Source: Ectorhizobium quercum (lineage in GTDB: Bacteria; Pseudomonadota; Alphaproteobacteria; Rhizobiales; Rhizobiaceae). From it: a DNA stretch of 64,000 nt. The stretch covers positions 1-64,000 of the forward strand of contig NZ_JANFPI010000005.1 of the NCBI RefSeq assembly GCF_026552795.1, in the 5' to 3' direction. Positions 29,401 through 37,272 of this stretch are shown piece after piece. A program made the position numbers and the translations under genes. The notes under the pieces were generated by a model. That model saw only the letters and a list, made by a program, of their open reading frames with translations, was not told where the DNA came from and made no database searches. Numbering within the stretch: position 1 is the first letter of the stretch; each line of letters begins with the position of its first letter.

Positions 29401-30301
29401 CCTGCCATGTCAGGTTCTCGCCGTCGCGGACCGTCCGCTCCACGCCCGGCACGATCCGGCAATGCCCCGCGCGCAGGTCCGTGCCGAACCAGCTCGCCAC
29501 CAGCGCCACGCTTTCGAGGTTCGGGCACACCGCCTGAAGCTCGTCGATGGAAGCCTGCCAGTCGGTCTCCGTGCCGAGCACATGCCTGTTCAGGATCGCC
29601 AGAGAACCGTCGCCTCCGTTTTCCGTCACTTTCTGCGTCGCATATCCCGCCTCGGTCGCCCCCGGGATGACGACCACAGCGCGCATCTTTTCCTCAAGGG
29701 AACCGACCGGCCGGATGACCTCGAACTGGAGCAGCGGAATGCGGTTGCCGAAACCGTCGAGCGGCAGCCGCTCGAAAACGGCATAGGCGAGGCCGCGATA
29801 GGCGGGCGCCCTGCCCTCGCCCTGCCGCGCCTCAATCAGCGGATCGGGAAGCTGGTCCTCCGAGCCGCGATAAAAGCGCATCTCGACACCGGTCAGGTCG
29901 ATCTCGCGCCCGTCCGCCCAGACCCGGCGGATCGCCGCCACCGGCCCCTCGCACAGGCCGACGGCCAGATTGGCGTAATAGCGGAAATTTTCCACCCGGC
30001 TGCCGCCCGATTTGCCGCCCGCCCGGGTGGTCACGACCTGTTCCTCGAAACGCGTCGCCCAGATCAGCGTGCCGCCGATCCGCATCGTGCCGTAGAGGCG
30101 GGGAATGGCGGTCCCCTCATCGGCGCCGGCCAGCCGCGCCGTCGCAAGCCGGCTGCCGCGCACGCTCGTCGTGCCGCCGATCAGGCTGCGGTCGAGCATG
30201 TTGCCGGCCAGCGCTCCCGCCGCCCGGCCAAGCGCCGCCCCCACCGGGCCGAAAACGCTCCCGAGGGCCGCGCCCGCCGCCTGAAAAAGAATCGTCGCCA
30301 T
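26477..30301 (-). CDS. GTA gp15-like host-specificity/tail fibre-associated protein
   Basis: 1274-aa giant tail-tip protein, the largest GTA product. The N-terminus is Gly/Ala-rich (FQAAGAALGSVFGPVGAALG). The middle has a glycoside-hydrolase-like TIM barrel (GGVDGFIIGSEMRGLTTLRD, VGIDNYMPLSDWRDEDLA, KPLWFTELGCPAIDKG), matching the GTA TIM-barrel domain, followed by a phage-tail baseplate domain (FGIDMTEEDGRLVFRS). RcGTA gp15 has the same size and order and sits at the tail tip. The frame is intact. It starts 3 nt after the gp14 gene stop. Confidence 0.92.
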   Translation of the reverse strand: MATILFQAAGAALGSVFGPVGAALGRAAGALAGNMLDRSLIGGTTSVRGSRLATARLAGADEGTAIPRLYGTMRIGGTLIWATRFEEQVVTTRAGGKSGGSRVENFRYYANLAVGLCEGPVAAIRRVWADGREIDLTGVEMRFYRGSEDQLPDPLIEARQGEGRAPAYRGLAYAVFERLPLDGFGNRIPLLQFEVIRPVGSLEEKMRAVVVIPGATEAGYATQKVTENGGDGSLAILNRHVLGTETDWQASIDELQAVCPNLESVALVASWFGTDLRAGHCRIVPGVERTVRDGENLTWQVAGLRRAQAHAVSDSGGGPAYGSTPSDRSVMQAIADLKARGLKVFLYPFVMMDIAPGNGLPDPYGGAEQAAYPWRGRLTCFPPEADATSATVGQVASFCGTAAIGDFSVSGGLPVFTGTDEGYRRMVLHYAKLAELAGGVDGFIIGSEMRGLTTLRDGAGGFPFVSQLAALAADVRAVLGAGAKLTYAADWSEYFGYHPADGSGDVFFHLDPLWAHPAIDAVGIDNYMPLSDWRDEDLATANPDGFRLADDARAMRGQIAGGEGFDWYYASEADRRARLRSPITDGLAGKPWVYRYKDLAGWWSSLHYEREGGAEKVVPTAWVPGSKPLWFTELGCPAIDKGANQPNVFVDPKSAESRLPYFSSGARADSQQRRFLDAHFDHWQAGDPVDPGNIFLWAWDARPYPAFPARTDVWSDGGNWRTGHWLNGRLGNATLADTLAAVLTDHGIADVDVSGVSGDLGGYVQGDVASARDLIEPLASAFGIDMTEEDGRLVFRSQSAVSLAPVTLDVLAEEEDGPLWQETRGHDSDFPGGALLGFSDPDNGYEAASVRSRRIPGASARLLGDSLPAAVHRETALAAVEARLRGEHLSRRSIRFALPPQAPELTAGDVVRLTDGPAGYFRIGRIEEGDLRRAEAREVAPAGAALPAPLAENPANGSTAAAGFAPLVRFLDLPRYEDGDAMLFSRVAALARPWRRITISSSASTEAYRMRVRLERPARMGRLVERLAAGVPGRFDRANALTVDLGQGELSSASELAVLNGANRIAVFSDNGTWEVIGFTTADEIAAGLWRLTGLLRGLGGSEDAMLAGAAPQNAVVVLDEAVLPLALTRAEAGLAFNWIAEASGASGGMAGPFAFAGGLRAETPLSPVHIAARRTVAGDIRLDWTRRGRIDADNWHAADIPLDEDSLEFRVEVLAGDGAVLRSIDVAGTGVTYGAADETADFGSPRTSLALRIRQKGRFAGLGVPAEKTVAVQ

Positions 30302-30304
30302 GCC

Positions 30305-30736
30305 TCAGATCTCCGGAAAACGATGGATGGCGGCGATGCGCCGCGCCCAGCCCGGCGTCAGGACCGAGCGAACGACCGCCGCCTGCTCGTAGGCGTGAAT
30401 GAACCGCTCCGGCCCCGCCAGAATGCCGGCATGCTTGGCGGCGCATCCCGGCCGCCAGCGGAAGATCAGCAGGTCGCCGGGCTCCGCCTGCGCCATGTCG
30501 ATGGCCGGGCCGAAATGACGGATCGCCGCCTCCAGAAGCCGTTCCTCGCCGGACCGCTCCGCCCAGTCCGATGCATAGGGCGGCACCAGTTCCGGCTCGC
30601 CGCCGTAGATTTCCCGCCAGATGCCCCTGACCAGCCCGAGGCAGTCGCACCCCACACCCTCGCGCGCGCCCTGATGACGGTAGGGCGTGCCGATCCACCG
30701 CTCGGCGATGGCGATCACCCGCTCGCGCACGCTCAT
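30305..30736 (-). CDS. GTA gp14-like NlpC/P60 peptidase
   Basis: 143 aa. Papain-like cell-wall peptidase with catalytic Cys in GVGCDCLGLVRGIW and His in AAKHAGILAG. In RcGTA the gp14 homologue is a tail-tip peptidase that locally opens peptidoglycan during DNA entry. It overlaps the gp13 gene by ATGA (30733-30736). Confidence 0.93.
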   Translation of the reverse strand: MSVRERVIAIAERWIGTPYRHQGAREGVGCDCLGLVRGIWREIYGGEPELVPPYASDWAERSGEERLLEAAIRHFGPAIDMAQAEPGDLLIFRWRPGCAAKHAGILAGPERFIHAYEQAAVVRSVLTPGWARRIAAIHRFPEI

Positions 30737-31611
30737 TCGAACAGCACCCCGCCATCGTGAACGCTCTCGCCGTCCGCATAGGAATAGGCGAAATCGGTGC
30801 CCGGCATGTGCGGAAAGCCGCGGAAATTGACGCCGTTGGCAAACTTTTCCCGGCAGGTCCGGAAACTGCCGTCGCAGCCCGCCGTCACCCGGACCGGGTC
30901 TCCTGCCGCCGGCAGCGCCGCCAGCGGCAACCACAGCCGCAGGGTTCCGCCGTCCTGCCCGTCGATGTCGACCACGGTTCCGGCCAGTTCCCCTCCGGTG
31001 AAGGCGAGCTTGCCGCGCGCGAAAAAGGCGGCGGGAAAGGCCTCGAGGCCGCTCACCGCCACGCGGGTACCATCCGCCACCGCCGTCACCGTTCCGATGG
31101 CGCGGAAGGCCGGACTGTTCGCCGCCACACCGCAGCGCCCGTCGCCGAGCACCGCATCGCACAGACGGGAATAGACCCGGCCCTGCGGCTGGGAAAGGCG
31201 ATGGGACAGGCTGCGCAGTTCCGCCCGGAAGGCGCCGCCCGCCCGTGTCACCTCGCCGACATCCTCCACCTTCAGCCGCACCCTCTGAACAGGATCGGCC
31301 CAGTTGACGAGAAACAGCTCCACGCGGGCGCCATCGTAAAGCCCGGCCGCCAGGTCGGCCTCGGCAATCGCCTCGCTGGAAAAGCCGCCCGTCACCTCGC
31401 TGGTGGCCGCGGCCAGTCCCGCCTCGTCCTCGCGCTCGCTGGCGGCAAATCCGCTGGCGGCGTGAAACGCGGTTCCCTCGAAGGAAAGCGCCCGGTCGTG
31501 GTCGGTGAAGCCCATCACCGCGCCGTCGCGGCGCGTCAGCCGCCAGCAATGGCAAAGCGTCGTCACCCCGGCGGCCAGATGGGCCGCCAGCGCGTCCGGT
31601 ATCGTCCTCAT
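30733..31611 (-). CDS. GTA gp13-like tail hub protein (DUF2163)
   Basis: 292 aa. Opens with MRTIPDALAAHLAAGVTTLCHCW and FTDHDRALSF, the hallmark of DUF2163 proteins. Its C-terminus has CREKFANGVNFRGFPHMPG, where four-cysteine GTA hub proteins bind an iron-sulfur cluster in RcGTA. It couples by ATGA to both neighbours. Tail-tip hub protein by family. Confidence 0.92.
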   Translation of the reverse strand: MRTIPDALAAHLAAGVTTLCHCWRLTRRDGAVMGFTDHDRALSFEGTAFHAASGFAASEREDEAGLAAATSEVTGGFSSEAIAEADLAAGLYDGARVELFLVNWADPVQRVRLKVEDVGEVTRAGGAFRAELRSLSHRLSQPQGRVYSRLCDAVLGDGRCGVAANSPAFRAIGTVTAVADGTRVAVSGLEAFPAAFFARGKLAFTGGELAGTVVDIDGQDGGTLRLWLPLAALPAAGDPVRVTAGCDGSFRTCREKFANGVNFRGFPHMPGTDFAYSYADGESVHDGGVLFE

Positions 31612-32249
31612 GGCAGGATCTCCATCAGCGGAATGGTCGGAATGCGCCCGGCCCGGAAGGCCGAGATGTTGATATCGATGCGGTCGATGTCGAAGCGCAC
31701 CGGCACGTCGAATTCGAAGCCGGCCGTCACCGCCGCGCCGGCAGGCGGCACATGCCCGGCGGCAAACGTCACACGGCCGGTCTGCGGATCGCAGGCAAAG
31801 CCGTCCGCCGCCGTCTCGGCGCCGTTCACCGCCACCCGCACCGTTCCGGCCAGCGGCCTGGAAATCTCCCGGACACTGGCTGCGGCGGCATCGCCATAGG
31901 TCTTGGAAAGCTGAAAGACGGCATTGGCGCCGTCGCCGGTCCCCAACGGCTGGTCCAGCGGCGAGACCGCCTCGCCGGGCGGGGCGGATGCGTGGTCGAG
32001 CGGATCGCGAAAGCGGAATCCGTAAAGCTGGCCCTGCCGGGCCTCGAAGAATTCCAGCACCTCGTAGAGGTCGGCCACGGAGCGCAGGCCGGAGCCGGCG
32101 TCATAGGCCCGCCGCGACAGCGCCCAGCGGCTATTGCGCGTCTCGCGCCCGTTGGAGAGGTTGACAATCTCCGTGCGCCGCACCGGCCCGCCCGAAACGC
32201 CGAGCGCCAGCCGCAGCGGAAACCGCACCTCGTGAAATCCCGTCGTCAT
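31608..32249 (-). CDS. GTA gp12-like distal tail protein (DUF2460)
   Basis: 213 aa, FHEVRFPLRLALGVSGGP at the N-terminus and GQLYGFRFRDPLDH in the middle, typical of DUF2460/TIGR02217 GTA proteins. It forms the distal tail ring linking tube to hub in RcGTA. It overlaps gp13 by ATGA (31608-31611) and follows gp11 by 15 nt. Confidence 0.92.
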   Translation of the reverse strand: MTTGFHEVRFPLRLALGVSGGPVRRTEIVNLSNGRETRNSRWALSRRAYDAGSGLRSVADLYEVLEFFEARQGQLYGFRFRDPLDHASAPPGEAVSPLDQPLGTGDGANAVFQLSKTYGDAAAASVREISRPLAGTVRVAVNGAETAADGFACDPQTGRVTFAAGHVPPAGAAVTAGFEFDVPVRFDIDRIDINISAFRAGRIPTIPLMEILP

Positions 32250-32264
32250 CTCTTCCTCCTGCCG

Positions 32265-32840
32265 TCACAATTGACGCCGGCCGCGACCGGCGGTCCGCGC
32301 CAGCATGGCGGCGATCTGCCCTTCGCTCTTGCGGAAGCTCGCGGCGTCGCTCGCCGTCACATTGAACACGATCTGCGTGCCGCCGCCGCCCGCCCCGGCG
32401 GCAACGCCGAGCGTCCCGTCGGCGCCGCGCTTCAGGGGCAGGATCGCCTCCGCCCCCGCCTCGCCCATCAGCCCCATGTCGCCGCCCATCGGGAAATAGG
32501 CCGGCGCCGCCACGACGCCGCCATCGGCAAAGGGCACGACGCGGCCCGGCACGCCGCCCGCCGCGAAGGCCGTCAGCGAACCGATGCCGGACACCGCCTG
32601 CGCGACACCGTTCGACACCAGCGTCTCCAGAGGCTTCAGCCCGGCGGAAAGCGCGATGGAGGACAGCCGGTTGCCCAGCGTCTGGAGCACGCCTTCCAGT
32701 CCCTTGCCATCCACGGTCGCCCCTCTCAGCGCCGCCGTCAGCGCCGAGCCGAAGGCGCGCGAGCGGGCCTCGAGACCGGCCAGCGTGTCGGCAAGCGCAC
32801 TCGCCCCGCCATCGGCGGTCAGGAAATCGTCATCGGCCAT
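32265..32840 (-). CDS. GTA gp11-like tail tape-measure protein
   Basis: 191 aa. Helical N-terminus (ADTLAGLEARSRAFGSALTAAL), hydrophobic GLKPLETLVSNGVAQAVSGIG, then the segment PMGGDMGLMGEAGAEAILPL that marks tape-measure/TP901 core proteins. It is very short for a tape measure but normal for GTAs, which have short tails. Good start context; 11 nt after the gene of the 68-aa chaperone. Confidence 0.88.
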   Translation of the reverse strand: MADDDFLTADGGASALADTLAGLEARSRAFGSALTAALRGATVDGKGLEGVLQTLGNRLSSIALSAGLKPLETLVSNGVAQAVSGIGSLTAFAAGGVPGRVVPFADGGVVAAPAYFPMGGDMGLMGEAGAEAILPLKRGADGTLGVAAGAGGGGTQIVFNVTASDAASFRKSEGQIAAMLARTAGRGRRQL

Positions 32841-32851
32841 ATCCGGCCTCC

Positions 32852-33058
32852 TTATCTGTCAGGAAACGCCGCCATCAGCGCCTCGAAGGCCGGCCGCGAA
32901 GGGCCGAGGCCACGGGGCCGCAAGCCGCCGGCGGCGGCGATGAATTCCCGCGGCGTCATGGTCCAGAACACCGGCGGCGGAAGCCGCAGCAGGCACAGCC
33001 CGGTATGCAACGCCTCGTCCCAGGGAAAGGGCTTCGGCGCGCCCGCTGCGGCGTTCAA
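32852..33058 (-). CDS. small GTA tail-assembly protein (rcc01693 family) with TTG start
   Basis: 68 aa: NAAAGAPKPFPWDEALHTGL...LLRLPPPVFWTMTPREFIAAAGG, the signature of the short protein encoded between gp10 and gp11 in GTA clusters. The only start that fits is TTG at 33058, overlapping the gp10 stop by 4 nt (TTGA), so it depends on translational coupling. The role by position is tail assembly chaperone, like phage frameshift products. Confidence 0.82.
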   Translation of the reverse strand: MNAAAGAPKPFPWDEALHTGLCLLRLPPPVFWTMTPREFIAAAGGLRPRGLGPSRPAFEALMAAFPDR

Positions 33059-33393
33059 GGGTCCGGGGCGGCCGCCCCTTCGGCGGCGAAGGCCGCGGCC
33101 AGCAGGTCGGAAACGATCCTCGCCGCGCCGCTCACGCCGCCCTCGATGTCGAGCCCGGCCACATCCTCGTCGGAGAGGGCGTTGCCGCCGCCGCGCAGCC
33201 CGGCCCCGAGAATGCGGATGAGATCGCGGGCCTTCAGGCGTCCTGCCGCAAAGCGGCTCCCGAGGCTCGCCAGGTCGTCGACGGCGAAAGCGGTCTCCAG
33301 CTCGGCCAGCGCCCCGAGCGTCAGGCACAGGATGCGCCGCTCGCCGCCCAGAACCGCCTCCACCTCGCCACGCCGGCGATTGGCCCTGTTCAT
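33055..33393 (-). CDS. GTA gp10-like tail assembly protein
   Basis: 112 aa: NRANRRRGEVEAVLGGERRILCLTLGALAELE and LSDEDVAGLDIEGGV, matching the GTA-gp10 family. Probable tail-assembly chaperone working with the 68-aa downstream product. It overlaps gp9 by ATGA (33390-33393). Confidence 0.9.
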   Translation of the reverse strand: MNRANRRRGEVEAVLGGERRILCLTLGALAELETAFAVDDLASLGSRFAAGRLKARDLIRILGAGLRGGGNALSDEDVAGLDIEGGVSGAARIVSDLLAAAFAAEGAAAPDP

Positions 33394-33800
33394 GGCAGCG
33401 CCTCGAAGGTCATTTCTCCGGCGGATTCGAGCGCGGCCTCGAACTGCACCTCGCCATTGTGCTGGCCGGAATATTCGAGCGCGGTGATCTGGAACGGCCC
33501 CCGCACCGTCCCGAAGCCCGGAATGACGATCTCGCAGGCGAGGATGTCGCCGGCGAAGAAGGCCGAGCGCAGCCGCGCGTCGCTCGCCTCGTCCTTGAAG
33601 ATGCCCGCACCGGACAGCGAGGCGCGCTGCACGCCCGCGCCCCCCAGCAGTTCGCGCCAGCGCCCGGCGCTTTCGGCGTCGGTCACGTCCACGGTCTCGG
33701 CATTGAAGGAAAGCCGCCGGGAGCGCAGCCCCGCCACGGTCACATAGGCCGTGCCGTCATGGATTTTCAGAAGAAGGTCCTTGCCTTTCTGGGCAGTCAT
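33390..33800 (-). CDS. GTA gp9-like major tail protein (TP901-1 family)
   Basis: 136 aa: KGKDLLLKIHDGTAYVTVAGLRSRRLSFNAETVDVTDAES is the typical opening of phage major tail (tube) proteins of the TP901-1 family, and the C-terminus has YSGQHNGEVQFEAALESAG. It forms the tail tube. The region upstream, towards gp8, holds a long palindromic repeat (33833-33969). Confidence 0.93.
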   Translation of the reverse strand: MTAQKGKDLLLKIHDGTAYVTVAGLRSRRLSFNAETVDVTDAESAGRWRELLGGAGVQRASLSGAGIFKDEASDARLRSAFFAGDILACEIVIPGFGTVRGPFQITALEYSGQHNGEVQFEAALESAGEMTFEALP

Positions 33801-33832
33801 GGTTGGTTCCTTTCAGGAATGGGTCGGGGATG

Positions 33833-33969
33833 CCCTCTCTGGTTGCCGCCATCTCCCCCACAAGGGGGGAGAACGAAAGAAGCGCCGGGTTCCCATGCTC
33901 GTGAAGCGATGAGCCTGCCGCTTGTCGTCTCCCCCCTTGTGTGGGAGATGGCCGGCAGGCCAGAGAGGG
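33833..33969. repeat. dispersed palindromic repeat, type C, copy 1
   Basis: 137-bp element between gp9 and gp8, with ~40-bp inverted arms: ccatctcccccacaaggggg... on the left and ...ccccttgtgtgggagatgg on the right. It is closely related to copy 2 at 41977-42122 inside the terminase gene. The arms could form a very stable hairpin in the GTA transcript. Translated, such arms give the SPLVGEMA peptide seen in repeats of other Hyphomicrobiales. Confidence 0.8.
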
Positions 33970-33979
33970 TCTTCAACGG

Positions 33980-34387
33980 TCACGAAACCTCCTCCGTCAC
34001 CGCGCGAAACGAAAGCTCCGCGACGAAACGCCCGCTCTTTGGTTCACGCCGCGTCCGGGTCGTGCGATGCAGCAGGCCGACCAGATGCGCGCCGTCGAGC
34101 GCCAGCGGCGCGTCATCGAGCAGCGCCCTGATCCGCGTCGCGATCGCAGCGGCCTCCCGCCGCCCTGCGGCCTCGGACCAGACGACGAGCGAAAACAGAT
34201 GTTCCTCGCCGCTGTCCGTCCCGGTCGACCAGTCGCGGCTTTCCATGTCGCCGAGCGCGACGAGCGGCAGCGGCGTGCGGTCGGCAAGCCGGTCGATCAG
34301 CACCCGTCCGCCGGTCAGCGAAACCAGTTCCGCGTCACCGGACAGCCGGTCGTGGATCGCCATCAGAAGGGCATTGGCCGCGCTCAT
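33980..34387 (-). CDS. GTA gp8-like tail terminator protein (DUF3168)
   Basis: 135 aa: SAANALLMAIHDRLSGDAEL at the N-terminus and RTPLPLVALGDMESRDW further on, matching DUF3168. Caps the tail end in GTAs and siphophages. AGGAGGG upstream of ATG 34387 sets the start; overlaps gp7 by ATGA. Confidence 0.92.
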   Translation of the reverse strand: MSAANALLMAIHDRLSGDAELVSLTGGRVLIDRLADRTPLPLVALGDMESRDWSTGTDSGEEHLFSLVVWSEAAGRREAAAIATRIRALLDDAPLALDGAHLVGLLHRTTRTRREPKSGRFVAELSFRAVTEEVS

Positions 34388-34719
34388 CGTCCCTCCTCCT
34401 CGCAATGGCAGACGAGGTAGCGCCGCGTCTCGTCGGGGTCGCGAAAGGCGCGGATCGCGAAGCCTCGCCCGCCCTTCACGAAACGCATGCCGGCCTCGAT
34501 CCCGTCGCGACGGGCGATCCAGATCCGGTGCGTCAGCGTGAAGCCGCGCTGCGAGGCCGCCTCGGTCGGCGCATGGCTCACCGGCTCGATGCGGGCCCAG
34601 AGCGAGGCGACGGTCTCGAAGGAAACCGCCGCCCCGCCCTGTCCGTCCGGGGAAGAGACCGGACGCTGGAGATCGAGCCTTGCCGTCATCTGGCCGGGGT
34701 CGAGGAAGACGTGCTGCAT
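34384..34719 (-). CDS. GTA gp7-like head-tail adaptor (stopper)
   Basis: 111 aa: FLDPGQMTARLDLQRPVSSPDGQGG and LWARIEPVS, typical of phage head-tail adaptors (SPP1 gp16-like). Seals the connector after packaging. The ATG at 34719 overlaps the gp6 stop (TGATG), so coupled. Confidence 0.9.
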   Translation of the reverse strand: MQHVFLDPGQMTARLDLQRPVSSPDGQGGAAVSFETVASLWARIEPVSHAPTEAASQRGFTLTHRIWIARRDGIEAGMRFVKGGRGFAIRAFRDPDETRRYLVCHCEEEGR

Positions 34720-35288
34720 CAGAGCCTCCTGATCCGCCAGGGCGCCACCAGCCGGTCGTACCCCTCCGGAACGGCCGCCGGCTGGTTTTCCGCCGCCACC
34801 GCGCCTCGAAAGGTGAACATCAGCGCAACGTGCTCCAGCATCGCCCGCTTCAGCGCGTCGGGCACATCCGCGCCGGTTTCGCCGAAACCGGCGACGAAAT
34901 CGACCTCGATGCCGTTCAGCGCCGCGCCCGGCGCGGGTCTGTCCTTCAGCCACAGCCGGGCGGGCCGCGCCGTGCCGTCCAGCCGGTGGCCTTCGAGCGA
35001 CACGGCCGAGGCATCGCCCGCGTCGTCGTAGACGGTCACGGCGCTCACCGCCGTCACCGGGCCGTGGTCGAGGTCCAGAACCCCGTCCGGCGGCCAGCGG
35101 TCGCGGTAAAGCCGCATCGTCCGCCCGATCAGGCAAAGCCCGGTTTCCCGTTCGAGATGGTCGCGGGCGGTGGCGATCAGCGAGAGGATCAGCGCATCCT
35201 CCTCAGCCCCGTCGAGGCGCAGATGCGCCTTCGCCCCGGCGAGCGTCAGCGGCTCGACGGCAGGCGGTGCGATGGTCGCATAGGTCAT
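34719..35288 (-). CDS. GTA gp6-like head-tail connector protein
   Basis: 189 aa: EPLTLAGAKAHLRLDG...LILSLIATARDHLE is the phiE125 gp8/gp6-like connector opening. The chosen start (MTYATIAPP, 35288) is right for the family. The open frame extends upstream through a type-A palindromic repeat, which is not part of the protein. Confidence 0.9.
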   Translation of the reverse strand: MTYATIAPPAVEPLTLAGAKAHLRLDGAEEDALILSLIATARDHLERETGLCLIGRTMRLYRDRWPPDGVLDLDHGPVTAVSAVTVYDDAGDASAVSLEGHRLDGTARPARLWLKDRPAPGAALNGIEVDFVAGFGETGADVPDALKRAMLEHVALMFTFRGAVAAENQPAAVPEGYDRLVAPWRIRRL

Positions 35289-35320
35289 GGATTTTCCTTC
35301 TGAAAACACCACGTCTTTTC

Positions 35321-35398
35321 CGTCACCCTCGGGCTTGACCCGAGGGTCCACGCCGCAAGCGCTGCGGTGGATGCCCGGGTCAAGCCCGGGCATGACGG
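35321..35398. repeat. dispersed palindromic repeat, type A, copy 2
   Basis: 78 bp between gp6 and the capsid gene, in the same family as 9120-9201: ccctcgggcttgacccgaggg at left and cccgggtcaagcccgggcat at right. It could form two strong hairpins in the GTA transcript between the capsid and connector genes. Confidence 0.8.
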
Positions 35399-35420
35399 AG
35401 GAAAGGCCGTGAGAACGGCG

Positions 35421-36668
35421 TCAGGCGGCAAACGCGATGAGCTTGATCGCCTCGAAATTCTGCACCCCGCCGCCGACGCGCCGCGTGGTGTAGAACAGCA
35501 CGTAGGGCTTGGCGGAATAGGGATCGCGCAGGATGCGCAGGCCCACGCGGTCGACCACGAGATAGCCGGCGCGGAAATCGCCGAAGGCGATGGCATGCGA
35601 ACCCGGCGCGATGTCGGGCATGTCCTCGGCCTCGGCCACCGGAAAGCCCATCAGCGAGGCCTGCTGCCCGGGGCCTGCCGGCGGCATCCAGAGATAGTTG
35701 CCGTCCGCGTCCTTGAACTTGCGGATCTCGCTCTGCGTCTTGCGGTTCATCACGAAGGTGGCGTTCTGGCGATGGCCCGCCTTCAGCGCATAGATCGCGT
35801 CGATCAGCGTGTCGGACGGGCCGGAAGGCCGGAAACCGCCGGCCTGACCGGTCGAAATCGTGCCGAGCGCGCCCCAGCTCCAGTCGGCGTCGTCCACCTT
35901 GGTCTCGGTCAGGAAGCCTCTCGGTGCCGTCACGCCGTCGCCGGAAACGAAAGCCGCGCCCTCCTGCTCGGCGAAGACGGCCTCGACCTCGCCGGCGATC
36001 CAGCTTTCGACATCCACGGCGGCATCGTCCAGCAGCGCCTGGGTGGCCGCCGGCATGGCGTAAAGCTCAAGCGTCGGGAAGGAAAGCTCGGCCAGTTGCG
36101 GCGTGTTGGTCTGCGGGCGCGGCGCCGTCTCGCCCACCCAGCCGGCGGTGAGGCCGGCCGGCGCGAAGGGCTTCTTCAGCACCGCGCCGGACACCTGCCT
36201 CACCGTCGCCAGCGAACGGATCGGCGAGATCGCCGCCAGACGGCGGCCCACCTCCGTATCCGTCTCGGGCGGCGCCAGATAGCCGCCGTCGGCGCCCGTC
36301 GCGCCGGAGAACGCCTTGGCCTCGACATCGCGCAAGCCGCCCTCGTCGCCGCGGCGCACATAGAGGTCGAAGGCGGCCTTGTGCTCGGAAGGCTCGGCCG
36401 CGCCGGCGCCGGAACCGAGCGCCGGGCGCGCCTTCTTCAGCACGAGCTGGTCGATGAGCCGCTTCTGCTCGTCGACGGCGCGGTTGATGCGCTCCATCTT
36501 CTCGACCGTCAGCGCGTCGGGCGAAAGCTTGCGCTCCATGTCGGCCAGGCGGCGGTCGTTCGTTTCGCGGAAGGCCTCGAAAGCCTCCATGAACTCGTCG
36601 AAGGCGGAGGCGACCGTCTCCGGAACGGCCTTGGTTTCCGGAGCGGTTTTCTGCGTGTCGATGGTCAT
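35421..36668 (-). CDS. GTA gp5-like major capsid protein (HK97 fold)
   Basis: 415 aa. The N-terminal ~100 residues form a coiled-coil delta/scaffold (EFMEAFEAFRETNDRRLADMERKL) that the gp4 protease removes. The mature region starts near SEHKAAFDLYVRRGDE and contains GGYLAPPETDTEVGRRL and the HK97 capsid core. The ATG at 36668 has AAGGG at the right distance; ATGs at 36677/36674 are too close to it. It overlaps nothing; gp4 ends 5 nt away. Confidence 0.93.
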   Translation of the reverse strand: MTIDTQKTAPETKAVPETVASAFDEFMEAFEAFRETNDRRLADMERKLSPDALTVEKMERINRAVDEQKRLIDQLVLKKARPALGSGAGAAEPSEHKAAFDLYVRRGDEGGLRDVEAKAFSGATGADGGYLAPPETDTEVGRRLAAISPIRSLATVRQVSGAVLKKPFAPAGLTAGWVGETAPRPQTNTPQLAELSFPTLELYAMPAATQALLDDAAVDVESWIAGEVEAVFAEQEGAAFVSGDGVTAPRGFLTETKVDDADWSWGALGTISTGQAGGFRPSGPSDTLIDAIYALKAGHRQNATFVMNRKTQSEIRKFKDADGNYLWMPPAGPGQQASLMGFPVAEAEDMPDIAPGSHAIAFGDFRAGYLVVDRVGLRILRDPYSAKPYVLFYTTRRVGGGVQNFEAIKLIAFAA

Positions 36669-36673
36669 CGGCA

Positions 36674-37246
36674 TCATCCCTTGAAGGTTGTCATCATCAT
36701 GTTGCGGGCCGCCCGCCGCAGGGAGCGGACGAGTTCCGTTTCCTTGTCGCGGAAGAACCGCGCATTCTTCACGTTCGAGACCCGGGCCGACGGCAGCATC
36801 GGAAAGGTCACGACCGAGATTTCCCAGAGATCGGCTTCGAGAATGCGGCGCACGCCGCTGGCCGGATCGCGCTTCGCCCTGACGGTGCGAAAGCCGATCG
36901 ACAGCCCGTCGAGCGCGCCGGTCTTCATCAGCGCGTGAACTTCCCGGGCGCGGGCCACGCCCGGCGAAAGCGCGCCCTCCACATAGAGCCCCTTCCCGTC
37001 CTCGCGGATGGTGGTCCAGGCGCCGATCGGCTCGTTCGGGTCGTGCTGGTAGAGCATGCGCACGCCGCCGGCGCCGCGTCCGGCGAGACTGTCGGCGAAC
37101 GCGCCGCGCTCGATGCGGTCCTTGGCAAGATCCACCTCGCCGAACAGGCTGGCATAGCCGGAAAAGGTGCCGTCGCCGGACAGGGTGGAAAGCGAAAGGC
37201 TCGCGAATTTGCGCGTGAAAGGGTTTGCCCGCCTTGGTGCGTGCAT
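36674..37246 (-). CDS. GTA gp4-like HK97-family prohead protease
   Basis: 190 aa. SGYASLFGEVDLAKDRIERGAF, the catalytic His region MLYQHDPNEPIGAW, and the Ser region ALDGLSIGFRTV mark the HK97 prohead protease family. It matures the capsid protein encoded next. The ATG at 37246 has GGAG 8 nt upstream; an ATG at 37252 is also possible. Confidence 0.92.
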   Translation of the reverse strand: MHAPRRANPFTRKFASLSLSTLSGDGTFSGYASLFGEVDLAKDRIERGAFADSLAGRGAGGVRMLYQHDPNEPIGAWTTIREDGKGLYVEGALSPGVARAREVHALMKTGALDGLSIGFRTVRAKRDPASGVRRILEADLWEISVVTFPMLPSARVSNVKNARFFRDKETELVRSLRRAARNMMMTTFKG

Positions 37247-37272
37247 CGGCATGTCTCCGTTATTGGAATTGA

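Noticed and set aside
26480..30760. A 1426-codon plus-strand open frame opposite GTA gp15 and gp14
   Set aside because: It is a GC-rich antisense shadow: low-complexity Arg/Pro/Gly composition, no domain, and fully covered by the recognisable minus-strand genes.
34719..35393. N-terminal extension of GTA gp6 through the type-A repeat
   Set aside because: The extra residues are encoded by the palindromic repeat and family proteins start at MTYATIAPP-like sequence.
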